Shown: positions 24,101 to 35,440, counted from the first letter of the stretch. The stretch: 64,000 nucleotides of DNA from Ornithodoros turicata (GCF_037126465.1 NC_088206.1:50448841-50512840), one strand, 5' to 3'. Numbers and translations: made by a program. Notes: generated by a model not told the origin, from the letters alone.

Positions 24101-27100
24101 TCTCATGAAATTCTGATTTCTTACAGGCTTCAACTTTCAACTGGTTGCACTACTATGTGTTGATGAATTTGGAGCAGGTGTGCCACTTGCTTACTGCATA
24201 TCTAATAGGACAGACTGTGTTGCCCTCAAGTTGTTTTACAAATGCATCAAAGAAGAAACTGGACCACTTCACACAAAGGTCTTCATGAGTGACAGTGTCC
24301 CTGCCTTCTATAAAGCCTGGGAGGAGACCATGGGCCCCGTCCAGAAAAGGCTGCTGTGTGAATGGCACATAGACAGGTGCTGGAGGAAGAATATCGCCAA
24401 GTACATTTCTTGTAAAGAACATCAAGCACATGTGTATAAGGTACGTACCAGTGGCACAGTAAAAAGTGAGGGAATATTAGATAAGCTTGGACAGGACAAC
24501 AAACAATTAAGCCTATTCTTGCGTTTGTTGACCAGACTTGTCTGCCCCTTTGTGTCCCCTAGTCTCGGGGGGGTTTACATTATGCATGTTTCACAGCTTG
24601 CTGTGCGTTTGTCCAAAAGTTGGTTCAGATTCAAAATTCAGATGGTAAAGAGTCGACACTGAGATACTCAAATAAGAGACACCTCACTGTATGCAGAATG
24701 ACACAGAAGGTATTTTCTTCTTTGTCTAGTAAGATAATGAATGGGTGGTGACATTCTGACCAAAATTACATTGGGCAAGACAGTTATACACGATGCATTA
24801 CCGAGAACTTTCAACCCAAGCTTTACTGCAAGGAGGGTAACAGACACGGAAAAAATCAGTATCAGTGGATTCCGAGACTCATTCTGCTGTGACGTCGGAG
24901 CGTGCATCCCTTCCACAATGGGATTCAGTTGCAACAATGTCACAAGTTCCTTAGAATTAGGCGAAATGGCGCATAGACGCTCCGTTCTCCGATGTCATAG
25001 CCTCACTCAAAGGTGTCTTCAAGGGATGCTATCTTCACAATTACAATGCATATAAGTAATTATTTTTTTCCCACAATATTATGGTACAACGCATGACCAC
25101 AATCATCAAAGTGCCACAACCAATTTCATATATGTTATATCTAGTGTGCGTGTTTATAGTATTATGAATAAAGCCAAACATGTTCACAATGAACATTATC
25201 AACTCTCTACCTACTTCTACACTTTTTCCTTTGGCTTTCAAAACTAAGTCTGATCACACACACTACAGAAGTGCCTAAATACTGATCTCAGTCATTTCTT
25301 GCTTGGGGGTTTGGTAGCATGCACAGTATAGAGCCTGAAGTCCTAGAATTTAACCCGGATTCTTCCCAGAATTTGCACCCCGAATTGAAGTTGCCTGTGT
25401 AGGGTGTAACCCGAATTTTACGCAGCAAAATGCCCTCACTGAAATATCTGTAGGAATGCACACCAACTTGTTTGGCAGCAAATGCAGTTCACCATTTGTA
25501 CCAAACCAGTACAGTTAGTTTGAGCGACTGAGCCCAATTTCTCCACCGGATTTAGCATACTGGAAGTTTTTCCACGGTAATTCACAGGCCTTAAGCACAT
25601 GTTCATTTGCCCGATTTTTACCATCCGAATTTAGAAAAAAAAATGTTTCCCGAAAATTTCAGGCTCAAAGTATAAAAAGTGTGTATGTTTGACACAAAGA
25701 AGCACAAAACCCTCAAGAACGATTTTCCTCTTCACGTTCTACACGACTGCTCCAAATGAACTTCCCTCTATCTCATTTTCTTCAGGCCTATAACTCTGTG
25801 TACAAATGAGACTAAAATTATTTCCTTACCTTTGGTAGGTACTACGCACTCTTCTCTCAGAGACGGATGTAGATGTTTTCAAAAAGCTGCACGACGCCTT
25901 CCTCAATGATTGCAAAGGAGAACACGTGCAGGACTTCAGGAAATATTTTGAAAAAATGTATGCTGGGCGACCAGAGATATGGGCATACTGTTATAGAACT
26001 GGTACCGGGCTAAACGAAAATATGCATCTCGAGGTATTCCACCGGGTTCTTAAGTGCTGCTACCTTGATGGCAAGAAGAACAAAAGAGTTGACAAACTGA
26101 TCTCCACTCTCCTTCGGTTAACACGAGACAAAACATTTGAACACGTTGTTCAGCTGGCAATGGAAAAGCCCTGCTCGTACCTGGCAGCTATCAACAGCAG
26201 ACACAAGAGAGGAGAGCAGATAAAGCCAGATGATGTTCACCAAGCAGACATTGGTCAATGGAAAGTGAAATCTCAGTCTTTTCCTGACACACACTATGTG
26301 GTGACGAAAATGACAGCTGACATCTGTAACACAAGCTGCAGAATTATATGTCGACCATGCAGTGCTTGTATACATGCCTACAGATGTTCATGCCCTGACA
26401 ACCTTGTGCACATGAACATGTGCAAGCACATTCATTCAGTTGCATTATGGGACACCGCCACACCACCATCAAGTGCAAGACCAGATGATGATGATGATGA
26501 TACTGATATTCAGTGGCATCCACAGGAGGACACTGAGGTAAGATTTTGTCATTACATTTCATAGGACCAACTATCTGTGTATACTATCTGAGGATCAGCG
26601 ATAGTTCACAGTAGAGCCCTGCACAGGCATGGGGCACCGGCCTGCGGGCGGGGCTGGGCTTGTTATTGGCTATATGTTCCGGGCCGGGTCCAGGCCGACA
26701 AACATGTTTTCGAGAGTCAGGCTTGTCCCGGTCTCGCAGCTAATTCCACACAATGGACTGTTAGTTCATGTCATAATGTGCTTGTGTCATCCCTGGGCAG
26801 ATGCAAAGTTGCAGATGTTTACAAAGACAAGCAATGAACATTGCATAATGCATATGATTCAACCCTTTCGTGGTCGTTCTCAAAGCCATTTCACATTTCT
26901 CCTGACTCCTCACATATTTCACAATCACATGTGCTAAGCTTGGTTAGAGGGATAGGGATTTGGAGAAGTAATTTGTCGACAGCATCCTCTAGCTAACCTC
27001 CACAAAAGCTTCATAGTGTAACGATGACGCCCTTGACCGCGTGTGTTTTGGATTGAATTTGGGCTCGTGCTGTTGCGGTGTTAAACCGCCAGTACTTATA

Positions 27101-28601
27101 TGTTTGTGGCCTTGTCTTCTGTTCTTATAAATTTACTTATAAATTTATTTGATAAGCGCTAGAAACGCGTATGTCACGGCTGGAAATACTTGGGCAGGAT
27201 CTACTCGCCGAGTCACCGGGCTGGACTATACTCACTGAACCACCGGGCCGCATAAAAACAGGTCCGGGCTGGGGCATTTTTCGATGCGCCCGGGCTGGGT
27301 CGTGACCGGAAAAGTCGGCCCGTGCAGGACTTTAGTTCACAGCACAGGACAATGACGCCGCACTCTTTAGAAATATCCAGTTAATTAATTTAGCATAGTC
27401 AGTAACTGACTTCACCTGAATGAATTCTTGGTGAATATGCATATTGCATATAGTCAAACTTCCAGCATATATAGGAAACATGATTTGTGCTAGAATATGC
27501 TTATTCAGTATGACATATGGATCAGACGAGGGGAAAAAAAAACTGGTATGAGCTAGTTGGATATACTATTTCCGTCTAGGGTGAAACTGCACACAGGGCA
27601 AGGTTCTGACTGCCTTGTGCTACTCCCATCTCTACTTGCATGTGCCTGTTTCACACCATACTGTGAAACTGAAACATTCCACAAGCCCATTCTGGCTATT
27701 GGCACAATGATCTGTGATCACTTGGAATCAGTCGTTAAAACAGGAATCTTTTTTAATGTAACATATGCCCTGATCAGTGCTGTAACAGCATAATCAAAGG
27801 ATGACCACGTACAACCAGACAGAGGAAGGTAGACAGGGGGTCTCACGGGCTGATAGCTTAATGGCACATTTTTGTTGTCACCAAACCTTCAAAATGCCAC
27901 AAAATTTTTTCATCTAGTTTGTTGAATGGATTTCCTTAGACTTCTTAGGTTTTATTGCAATACAGACACTCAGCACCTGCCTGATTATAATAACGTTTTC
28001 TTTGTACAAAAAATACAGTTCCATGGTAGAATTTAATTATGTTTAAACATACTTTCTTCTGCAGTTACGGTGTGCCCCTCAGAAGCAATCGTGACTTAGA
28101 CACATGTAGAAAGAGGAAAAATAGATTTGGCTACGAGGCCCAAAGCAAAAATAAACACATAACGTGTTGACTATCTGTACATAACTTTATTGTGTATTTT
28201 GTTTGTGTTCTTTGTCTTAGGTCTGCAGCCCATCAGCACTGATGAGATGTCAAGGACAAGCAGAAGAATCTGCCACATTAGATGAGTGCAAGATCCTTGT
28301 TGAAGCTGTATCAAACCGCCTCAGCAGCCCATTATGTGTGAAGACAAGGCAGGATGTTGCGAGAATGCTGAGGGAGGTTCTCTCTGTGATGTCAGCAGAT
28401 GAAAATGATGCTGAACCCGCTGCGACACCACCAATCAAAACAATGTCAAAACATGTGCAAACAGTGCCAATAGTTAAAATCTGTGCAGCCACGTCAAAGC
28501 CAACCTTTGCAGAAATGCAAATGATTACAAGAACATTTCTAGAACCTGATGTTCCAACTACTTCTGAGGATTCAGAAGATCATACATATGTGCAAAAATA
28601 A
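18022..28601 (+). CDS. MULE transposase-derived gene, six exons, intact frame (C2H2 + D/D/E + SWIM)
   Basis: Six exons join in one open frame: 18022-18166, 18298-18624, 18738-19130, 24127-24440, 25839-26537 and 28221-28601 (2259 nt, 752 aa). Every intron is GT-AG and phases agree (1,1,1,0,0). Visible parts: C2H2 finger C12/C15/H28/H33; candidate catalytic D282 (DSTHGT), D344 (FMSDS) and E458 (NENMHLE); CxxH at 366-369 (CEWH); SWIM finger C576-x-C578...C588-x-H590; a run of six Asp near the end of exon 5. This is the architecture of Mutator-like element transposases and genes derived from them, nuclear DNA-binding or DNA-cutting proteins. The start codon is the first Met before the C2H2 finger and could be preceded by a 5' non-coding exon. 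No terminal inverted repeats were found flanking it, and introns 3 and 5 carry other transposons, so it may be a domesticated host gene rather than a mobile element; that is inference. Confidence 0.85.
18298..18624 (+). CDS. MULE gene exon 2: Cys/His-rich pre-catalytic domain
   Basis: Residues 49-157. It opens with DFHAWKEEMQKAT and contains a Cys-rich core (KCYYICNRSG, KCGSTCLA) and SHYGHDFELCH. This is the zinc-binding region that commonly precedes the MULE catalytic core. Acceptor ctttcag, donor GTAAGT at 18625; intron 2 is 113 bp. Confidence 0.75.
18738..19130 (+). CDS. MULE gene exon 3: first catalytic Asp
   Basis: Residues 158-288. It ends inside the motif VCVDSTHGTTG, where D282 is the expected first acidic residue of the RNase H-fold core. 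The donor GTGGGT at 19131 opens a 5-kb intron filled with other transposons. Confidence 0.75.
19340..19720. other. GC-rich island in intron 3 (possible LTR or promoter)
   Basis: A compositionally distinct patch in an AT-rich intron with gcgggcggtataaggagg followed by pyrimidine-rich DNA. A TATA-like box after a GC-rich start is seen in LTRs and promoters, but no duplicate or target duplication was found. Confidence 0.2.
20424..21303. mobile_element. hAT-like MITE (20433-21294) with ~8-9-bp TSD
   Basis: Flanked by ctcttgttc at 20424-20432 and 21295-21303. Imperfect ends aaggaagggtaac and (reverse) gagggaaggataac. Both subterminal regions carry many ggtaacgg/ggaaacgg words. Located in MULE intron 3. 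The ends are less clean than other hAT copies here. Confidence 0.6.
22609..23357. mobile_element. Tigger/pogo-like element (22611-23355), TA TSD
   Basis: 745 bp, ends CAGTCGAGCCACGTTTATC and (reverse) CAGTCGACCCGCGTTTATCC, flanked by TA. The ends and target site fit the Tigger group of Tc1/mariner elements. It keeps only the C-terminal end of a transposase (minus strand) and so is an internal deletion derivative. Lies in MULE intron 3. Confidence 0.8.
22763..23000 (-). pseudogene. Tigger-like transposase C-terminal fragment
   Basis: The minus-strand frame reads ITDDDIVSVV, then an acidic stretch (QEESDDESVDAP), then ENALAALRTVLLFFEQQNN and a stop at 22763-22765. This acidic tail followed by a helical ALRTL-type segment is the usual C-terminus of Tigger/pogo transposases. 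The DDE core and DNA-binding domain are absent. Confidence 0.55.
23496..23974. mobile_element. TA-flanked MITE (23498-23972)
   Basis: 475 bp with ends CTGTATTTTCCGGTGTATAA and (reverse) CTGTATTTTCCGGTGTATAA, flanked by TA. Perfect 20-bp inverted ends; no coding capacity. Lies in MULE intron 3. Confidence 0.85.
24127..24440 (+). CDS. MULE gene exon 4: second Asp and CxxH
   Basis: Residues 289-393. It contains VALLCVDEFG, VPLAYCISNRTD, the second acidic residue in FMSDSVPAFYKAW, and LLCEWHIDRCWRKN, the CxxH typical of MULE cores. Acceptor ttacag, donor GTACGT at 24441. Confidence 0.8.
24441..25838. other. MULE gene intron 4, no element recognised
   Basis: 1398-bp GT-AG intron. No inverted repeat boundaries found. 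Confidence 0.5.
25839..26537 (+). CDS. MULE gene exon 5: catalytic Glu and SWIM zinc finger
   Basis: Residues 394-626. It contains NENMHLEVFHRVLK with the candidate catalytic E458, then KNKRVDKLISTLLRL, and the SWIM motif C-x-C-x9-C-x-H at 576-590. An acidic stretch of six Asp follows. Acceptor ttggtag, donor GTAAGA at 26538. The 699-nt exon is uninterrupted in frame. Confidence 0.85.
26604..27342. mobile_element. hAT-like element (26612-27334), 8-bp TSD
   Basis: 723 bp, ends TAGAGCCCTGCAC and (reverse) TAAAGTCCTGCAC, flanked by gttcacag at 26604-26611 and 27335-27342. Terminal parts are rich in CGGGC words. The middle (26878-26998) contains a ~120-bp segment also found at 35704-35832 and 38262-38380. 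Located in MULE intron 5. Confidence 0.85.
27343..28220. other. Rest of MULE intron 5
   Basis: AT-rich; from about 28057 it is similar to 1-175, the intron just before the terminal exon of copy A. Confidence 0.5.
28221..28601 (+). CDS. MULE gene terminal exon (copy B)
   Basis: Begins after tttgtcttag and ends with TAA at 28599-28601; 126 aa. The sequence starts VCSPSALMRCQGQAEES and ends SEDHTYVQK. It is about 70% identical by hand alignment to the terminal exon at 176-553, with a one-codon length difference and no frameshift. No recognised domain; hydrophilic tail. Confidence 0.75.
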   Translation, partial: VCSPSALMRCQGQAEESATLDECKILVEAVSNRLSSPLCVKTRQDVARMLREVLSVMSADENDAEPAATPPIKTMSKHVQTVPIVKICAATSKPTFAEMQMITRTFLEPDVPTTSEDSEDHTYVQK

Positions 28602-28604
28602 CTA

Positions 28605-29237
28605 CTATATATAGGATGCTCGCAAAGTTTTAGATGTTCATGTGCCTTGCCTCAGCAACTGAGTTCCAACGTACACTTGCTTGCACTGCTTTGGTTCATT
28701 TAATTGTTAGCATTTGTGACAAGAGAGGCAAAAGTCTTGAAGAAAGTTGGAATTAGAAATCATGCCTACTGAGTTCTGCAATTAATTCTTATCAAGGGAG
28801 TTAAATTTGTTTTTGGTTTTAACTAGGTTCTTACGGCACTTTTCTGCTTTTGTTCCACAGAAGGCTGTCACTCCACTCGGTATTATTGTAAACCTCTACC
28901 CAATATAGGCCAGTCAGATCACACAGCTAGGCTGATTCATTTTATGATGCTTTGTTTCACAATTCAAGGAAATGTATCTCTACGGTGACCTCAGTGAGCA
29001 AATAACGCTGTTGGCCGAGTTTTGAGCATTTTTGCTAGTCTCGTTGATCCTTTCCAGTATGAGCTTGTAATAATAACCTGTAAGAATGAGCCTGTTGGCT
29101 TGCACCTTTTCAGCCATTGCATCTGGGTCCTTGACAATTATTTTCAGCACATTTAGAGAACAGCGTACTCTGACCAAGCCATCATCAGCTTCCAATCTGC
29201 CCGACAATTGTGCACCAACTATTCTTTTTGATGCTAC
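28605..29237. repeat. 3' flank of MULE gene copy B, duplicated at 560-1160
   Basis: Matches the copy A flank up to about 29230. The match ends just before the piggyBac-like MITE at 29255. Confidence 0.7.
28980..29237 (-). CDS. Possible terminal exon of a convergent gene, unknown product
   Basis: On the minus strand a frame runs from a possible acceptor (acctgtag) near 29238 to a TAG at 28980: about 85 residues including SKRIVGAQLSGRLEADDGL and KDPDAMAEKVQANRLILTG. It lies tail-to-tail with the MULE gene. The homologous DNA at 960-1150 keeps the acceptor-like site and the start of the frame but has a small deletion and stop. I do not recognise the protein. It may be a real convergent exon, or coding relic of the duplicated segment; only the frame and its conservation in one copy support it. 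Confidence 0.35.
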   Translation of the reverse strand, partial: VASKRIVGAQLSGRLEADDGLVRVRCSLNVLKIIVKDPDAMAEKVQANRLILTGYYYKLILERINETSKNAQNSANSVICSLRSP

Positions 29238-29254
29238 AGGTTTTCCCGCTCATT

Positions 29255-29831
29255 TTAAAGGGACTATGAAACGATTTTTTTCTTCGTTTCGTTCGAAAGA
29301 AGGCATTTTTCTGAGTCTAGAACCGAAATTCTGCTTTCATCGCGCGAGCGGATTTCTCGGGATCGAATTTAAACGGAGCGGCGAAGGGAGGACAGCTGGC
29401 GCCGCACCGTGGCGAGATGCCGAGCGGAGACACAACGGGTAACATGACGCGACCACGGCCGGCAGGAGCATGCGCCGTAGGATCCCGCGTATGCGTTCAT
29501 CGGGAGTGGACATTTCCATGACAGCAGCTTTCGCGCGATCGGCAGATTTCGGCAGTGGCGGCAGCCACAGCGCGAGCTCGCGGCATTACTTGCCATTGTG
29601 CAACACCGGTGACGTAACGGGGAACCGAAGTGCGGTCCGTACAGTTACACCATCGACAGGGAAATATGCGCGGGAGAGGAGGAACGCGGAAGAGACATTT
29701 CCAGCGCGCGCTCCTCGCAGAGTGGAGCGATTTCGTCCGGAAAAATTTGTGGCATATTAGTTTCTCTGCGGGAAGAACAGTTTCCATCGAAAAAAAGTAT
29801 GGGGGTTCGGGAAATTTCATAGTCCCTTTAA
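29255..29831. mobile_element. piggyBac-like MITE, TTAA target site
   Basis: TTAA-AGGGACTATGAAA ... TTTCATAGTCCCT-TTAA with TTAA at 29255-29258 and 29828-29831 (577 bp). The perfect inverted ends and TTAA duplication fit piggyBac-type mobilisation. The interior is GC-rich with short frames only. Confidence 0.8.
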
Positions 29832-30040
29832 TCCATTGGTTACTCAATTTAATCCCAGTTCTACCCAAACCCAATTTAATTCAATGGTCAACCAAATTAA
29901 TCCAACACCAACCAACTTAATCCAAGCAACAATATATTCATAATGCAGTGTGTCAAACTGAAATTTCCATTAAAATTTGTGGCATTCTTATCATGACTAC
30001 AAATTCTATTACTACAGTGATTTTACTCTCTGCAATATTC
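29832..30040. repeat. Degenerate CCAA/TTTAATCC short tandem repeats
   Basis: 29832-29930 repeats words such as caatttaatcc and ccaaccaa, then AT-rich DNA leading into the satellite. Confidence 0.4.
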
Positions 30041-30566
30041 TACTCAAGAATCCATGACTACTGCTTGTCTTTATGATATTTCATGACGATTTCTGACGAG
30101 GGGTCATAACTTGTACGACTACAACTAGTTGAAACTGTCTTGTGAGATTCATGACTGCTGCTTGCCATTATGACATTTCATGACTATTTTGGACACAGAG
30201 GTCATAACTAGACTGCATGACTACAGCTGGTTCAATCAGTGTCGAGCAATAAATTTATGACTATACTGCTTGTCATTATGACATTCCATGACTATGTCAT
30301 GATACATACCATGAATCGATTTTATGGGACTACCGCTCGTTCAAACAGTGTCTATAGTGTTTTGTGACTATCAGCAGTCATTATGACATTCCATTACTAT
30401 TTTCATGATGTAACATGAATCGATTTTATGGGACTACCGCTGCTTCAAACACTGTCATATAGTGTTTTGTGACTGCCAATGGTCATTATGACATTCCATG
30501 ACTTATTAATTATATGTGCCATGTGTGTGATTTTATGGGTCTACCGCTACATTATATGACTACCGA
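30040..30566 (-). repeat. ~105-bp satellite, inverted block
   Basis: Reverse complement of the satellite at 41291-45084: cgattttatgggactaccgc, ttcaaacactgtcatatagtg and gtcattatgacattccatga recur about every 105 bp. About five units; the more distal ones are diverged. Confidence 0.8.
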
Positions 30567-30830
30567 TTAGAGCCCTGCATGGGCCCCCGACCCGGGACGG
30601 GCTTCTTGCTGGCTGTGTGCTCCGGGCCGTCAAACATGCATGTTTCCGAGAGTCTGGTTCCGCCGGGTCACGCTAGAGTTACTAAATACTAGGTCACACA
30701 GCTAATTCCACACAATGGGGGACTATTAGTTCACGTCATCACGTGCTGTCGTCATCCTGTGCATATATTTGCAAAAACAACCGAAGGATGCTGCGTTATG
30801 CATATGATGCGACCCTGTAGAACAGCGCCC
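30567..30830. mobile_element. Truncated copy of the 26612-27334 hAT family
   Basis: Starts TAGAGCCCTGCATGGGC and shares agctaattccacacaatgg and the following region with 26612-26900. The far end is missing; sequence similarity ends near 30830. Confidence 0.6.
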
Positions 30831-32048
30831 GATCGACAAATCCATCAGAGCCAATCCTAATATCCTAATGGAACCATTAGGCCTATCGTAATTTGGGATA
30901 TCTCCAATAGGACTAACGGTTTAGTGGTTTGATAGGACCTATGGGTCTAATGGCCTGGAGGGAGCTCCACAAAAGTAAAAATACAATTTGTTTGTTTCTG
31001 TCTTTTCCGACTCCTGTCATAACAAAATCTAATTTCTCTTGCTTCAATTCTTACCTTTGTTTCCAAGACTTCGAAATATACAATGCGCGCTACATTTCAA
31101 GCAGTGAACAGAAAAAGTAAAAAATTAAATAAACGCTCTCCAGAACTGAACGACCTCACTCAAGATGGCAGTGTCCATTTCCTTCGATGCATTGGCATCA
31201 AGCTGGAAGATCAGGAAAAGATCTTCCCGGAACAGCACCGCAAGCGGTACTGCCCCGACGACCTTGTTATCGGCCGCGCGTTCAAAGACACGGCCCACCC
31301 AGGGGCGGACCGCGTTATCAAGGGGCCCTTCTCCAAAAATGAAGGACCGGCTCCCTTTCGCCTCCCTCCACCGCGAAAGATCCTGGCCCAAAGGCGAAAG
31401 ATCAATACGCGGATTTGAAGGGAGACCAGAGCATAGCAAGCTGGAAGTGGATGCAAACAGCACATATACTATACTTATAGCTTGTCTTCCGTGATTTGGC
31501 GAATCCGATAGCCCAGTTCGCTGCCGTAGTTAAACAGAAGGGGTGAGGTGTCTAAATTTATTTCATTTACTCACACACGCAACATTGACGCGAGGAATGG
31601 CTTGGGATATGAACTCAAGACTACCGCAACGTCGTGTTTCTTACTCATTCTGGTTTAGACATTCTGTAGATCCATCGAGAATCATTCTTCTGCAGTGCAA
31701 TCGTGCGTTTTTTTTCTCTCTTGCAACACTTCATTCCATCAGGGAATTCCGTCAAGACCATAGAAATCTTACGGAGGACTAGGAAAATTTTTGAAACTGC
31801 CGACACGCCACACCTGGGGGATATACGGAAAGCGACGTCCACCTGTGAAGCTCCCAGTCGTTTTATGAATGCTTATGGTACTCTCGCATGGCACGTGGCT
31901 TTTATAGAAAATGGTTAAAAATTGGGCTGTTCGGTATTTCATACTTTAAAAACGATAAAAGCCCCCGTGCCGGGCGACAAACAAGGACCCTTTTACTCCC
32001 TCAAACCTCCCTAGTGCTTTTATCTTTTCGAAAATACAGGACTTAGGA
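30831..32048. other. No recognised gene; dispersed repeat at 31540-31760
   Basis: 31083-31463 has long overlapping frames on both strands that I do not recognise. 31540-31760 resembles 46430-46640 (ggtgaggtgtctaa, tttcttact, ctgcagtgcaa-like words), indicating a dispersed repeat. Confidence 0.4.
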
Positions 32049-32942
32049 GTTGCTAATAGGGGTGTGCGAATCCGAATATCTTAAGTCGAATCGAATATCG
32101 AATCGCATGAAGGAAAAAATTCCGAATACCGAATCGAATATCGAATATTCGTGCAAAATTTACTATATGTGACTTTCGCACTAAAAGTTTTCATTTTGTA
32201 GCCCATGGCTTTAGTGCAATTTTTCTGGCATTAACTGTCACAAGAGAGACATGCAATTCTTCTGCTAAAAGCCCCTACTCTTTAATTTTACATGAGAGTG
32301 CTTCCTGCTTTTCAGGTGAGCCTACACTTACTGGTGTACTGGAGTGGTTACCTTCATTTCAAAATTTTATGTCAGGCAGTAGCATGTTATACGGATGATG
32401 TTGTAATGGTTTCAGACAACGACAGGCCGTTTGTGAAACAAACGAATTGGCATCCTGCCTAAGCTTTGCCATGAACACCCTTCAGTTTCTTTGCACTCGC
32501 CCTAGGAAGTTGCACTACTGAAATTTTAGGCGTAAATGACATCTTTAAGACACCCTTGTTCGTGAGATGTAGTCATTATTCAAGAGTCCTAACTTTTTAA
32601 AGGCAACCTCACAGACATTAAATAAAAGTCCCTCGTCGGCACCGCTAAACTGCATGTGGGAGGGGCGCCACCCCTCCCACAGACTATGTCTACAAAACTA
32701 ACTTTGGATAATCCCGCCTGTGTTGGTCCTGCAGCAAGGGCAATTTCGTAAAGGAGGCTTCACCTCATGCATGGAAGCATCAGGTGAAGCCCACTTTCGG
32801 GTTGCGTCGTTCATATTCGTGGAATAGTCGAATATTCGAAAAATCGAATATTGGATATTCGATTCGCGAATCGAATAGTTCGAGCGTTTGATATTCGATT
32901 CGAATTCGAGAACTCGAATATTCGCACACCCCTAGTTGCTAA
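32049..32942. mobile_element. hAT-like MITE (32057-32934), 8-bp TSD
   Basis: 878 bp, ends TAGGGGTGTGCGAAT and (reverse) TAGGGGTGTGCGAAT, flanked by gttgctaa at 32049-32056 and 32935-32942. Both subterminal regions are dense in tcgaatatcgaat words. No coding capacity. Confidence 0.9.
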
Positions 32943-33353
32943 CATAGGAGGGACTCATTTATAAGTATTGTGCCTTCGAAAAGTTACTAGGCAGGCTTGA
33001 GGGTGTAGAACGGTAACCTTGCCCAAACACCCAAACAGCTAAGTGTTTTCTGTGAGTGTACCTCATTACTTAGTCTAATCAGCTTAATTGAGCTCAAGAA
33101 TCTGCCCCGATAAAGTAACGTGTTTTGCGTTAATTAGAAAGCAGGTGCCACAACACCATTTCTGTCACAAATACAGGATCTTTCACAATATGTTTCCACA
33201 AAAATTTGACAAAAACAACCACACACACACAAAAAGAAAGGAAACGTCGCTCATCAAGGCGCGCTCGTCCAAGTTGTCCCGCCTAAGGTATGGGGTGAAG
33301 GAAGGACAACAGAGCAGTATACAAATGAACAGACAGACAAACATCCGATGTCA

Positions 33354-33602
33354 CACTCTTAAAAATGAACTTCACCGCATAGCACGCTCCTAGCCAACCA
33401 TCTACTCGAATGATATCGCTATGCGCCCTGATTTGTTCAAACGGTAGGGGTACGCCTTTTTTGTGACACTTATGTTGTTCATAATTGTCACAAGAAATGG
33501 CGTACGCCTCCCGTTTTCAGCAAATCAGGGCAGATAACGATATCATTCGAGATGATGGTTGGCTAGGAGCGTGCTGTGCGGTGAAGTTCATTTCTAAGAG
33601 TG
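33354..33602. mobile_element. Foldback MITE, CACTCTTA ends
   Basis: 249 bp. The left arm (cactcttaaaaatgaacttc, ctcctagccaaccatc) is the inverted copy of the right arm. Relatives of its right arm occur at 53820-53940 (gatggttggctaggagcgtg). No clear target duplication. Confidence 0.7.
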
Positions 33603-35440
33603 CATGATTATCAGATGCCTGCGAACAGATAACCTTGCGAAGACAAAATACGTGATTGGGTCGGTCCCGCTCCCGCCCCTTTTTCTCTTTTCTTCCTTTT
33701 TTTCGTTCCGTTTTAATGAGCGGTGGGATCTTGGGGGCGCTGCCGATCCCAAATATGAAAGCGCGCTTACAGATGTAAGTCATTACAGACATGGCAATTT
33801 ACGGGTGTCAAATAATTGGGGAATATGCAGGGTGTTTGCTACACCTAACGTGATAAAAAATTCTAACTGGCGACGTACTCGCCGGAGGATTGTGGGACTT
33901 TAGGCAATTACCTTCTAGAACCTTTTGCCGCCGTTTAGGGAGTCTTTGGACAATTTTTAATTGGGGAAATTTATTGTTGTCAATTCAATTAACTTTCAAA
34001 ATTGTCAATTGAAACTCACTTTTCTTTACAGGAATATGAAGCCCTCCAGGGATAACCAAAGCCCCAACAAAACTATGCACAGTATCGCAGCAGAAATAGT
34101 CGAAAAAATTGGGAAAATTTTCGCATTAGCCCAGCCTGCTCGATTGTCGCAAAAGGGAGCGCACGGGAAGTGCGGGTTGAGGAGGATGTGTTTCCACCTC
34201 TTGGTTTTACCTTTTGCTTCCCTGCTTTGACCTTGATGCTGGTGAGAATTCCATCTTATCACAAAGAAGGCAAAAGGCAGGGACATTTTCTCCTGTAGAC
34301 GCACATTTGGCGCGCGCTCCTTTGTGATCAATCAAGCAGGCGGGGGTAAAGCAGAATTTTTACTAATTTTCTTACTATTTCTGTTCCATAGTTTTTGTTG
34401 GGTCTGCTTGTTTTCTGTTGGGGCAATTGTTTGGGTGGCAAAAACCTCCAGGAATGTCATTGCAAACTCACAAATTTTTATCAAGTGTAGTTTTTATGGA
34501 AATTTAATGACACACTGGACACCGGCGCGCTAAAAAAAAATTGTTCGTGCACGATATGCAAATGGAGTATATGGGGTCTCAAGCGTATAATTGGGCCTAA
34601 TTATATTAGCATATAATCAGCATACACCCTGGTTCATATCCACCAAGTCAGTCTGATAATATAGTCACACAATCTGTATGGGGTTATTGGATAATTCTGA
34701 CGGAATACTGAGCGGCTATATGTGCTGCCAGGCTTCCTAACGGCTCCTAGTGGACCGTTGGATGCCCGTAAGTGACCGTTAGGTTGTCCTGGTGAAGAGC
34801 CGGTTCCCACCAGGGCCATCCACACAGTCAGAAGGCTATCTGTCGGTCCGCTATAGGAGCCCTGTCGGGCTGTTAGGTGCCTCTAATGGTCCCTCAAGCT
34901 ACCTTGGTGAGGAGCCGTCAATAATTCCTGGCGGACACTTAAAAACCCGTAGAAATTCCTGATGGAGCTCTGTCGGATTTTTCAAGTTTCTGTCGGTTCT
35001 CAACTTATGTTATTTGAGGGAACCTGTGATCGTGCCAGCACAACCTCAAGGAACCAGTTATACTGCGGCAACTGTGTAGAAGTGGGTGAGCGAACTGGTT
35101 CAAATTTAATTAAATATTTAGTTACTTAATTATTTAAAACTTATTCTATATTTAATACTTATCATTTAAAAAAACTCGAATTGTTTAGTTACAATTTATT
35201 AATTCTTTATTGCTTGGTTGCAAGATATCGCTTGAGGTTTGCGGGATTCATTCGACTGTTTCACAACGCCCAGCAGATAACGCATTGTGGGCTGTCACTG
35301 ATCTTCTACATCCTAAGCACACGTATGCAGGAGAGTAGCTCCTAAGTTTCTTTGAAGCAGCTATGACTTTCCCAGTGTTTGTAATGCTTTCGAAACACAA
35401 GAGGAAAGCAAAAGCGCTAAGAAATTGTCGGGTTGAGCAG
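33603..35440. other. No recognised gene
   Basis: Includes a cagggtgtttgctacacc word at 33830 like an element end, a weak inverted repeat at 34130-34330, and 34650-34990 with loosely repeated ccgttagg/cctggtgaggagcc words. Confidence 0.35.

Noticed and set aside
31083..31463. Overlapping 111- and 112-codon frames on opposite strands
   Set aside because: No motif, no splice context and both strands equally open; could not be supported as a gene.
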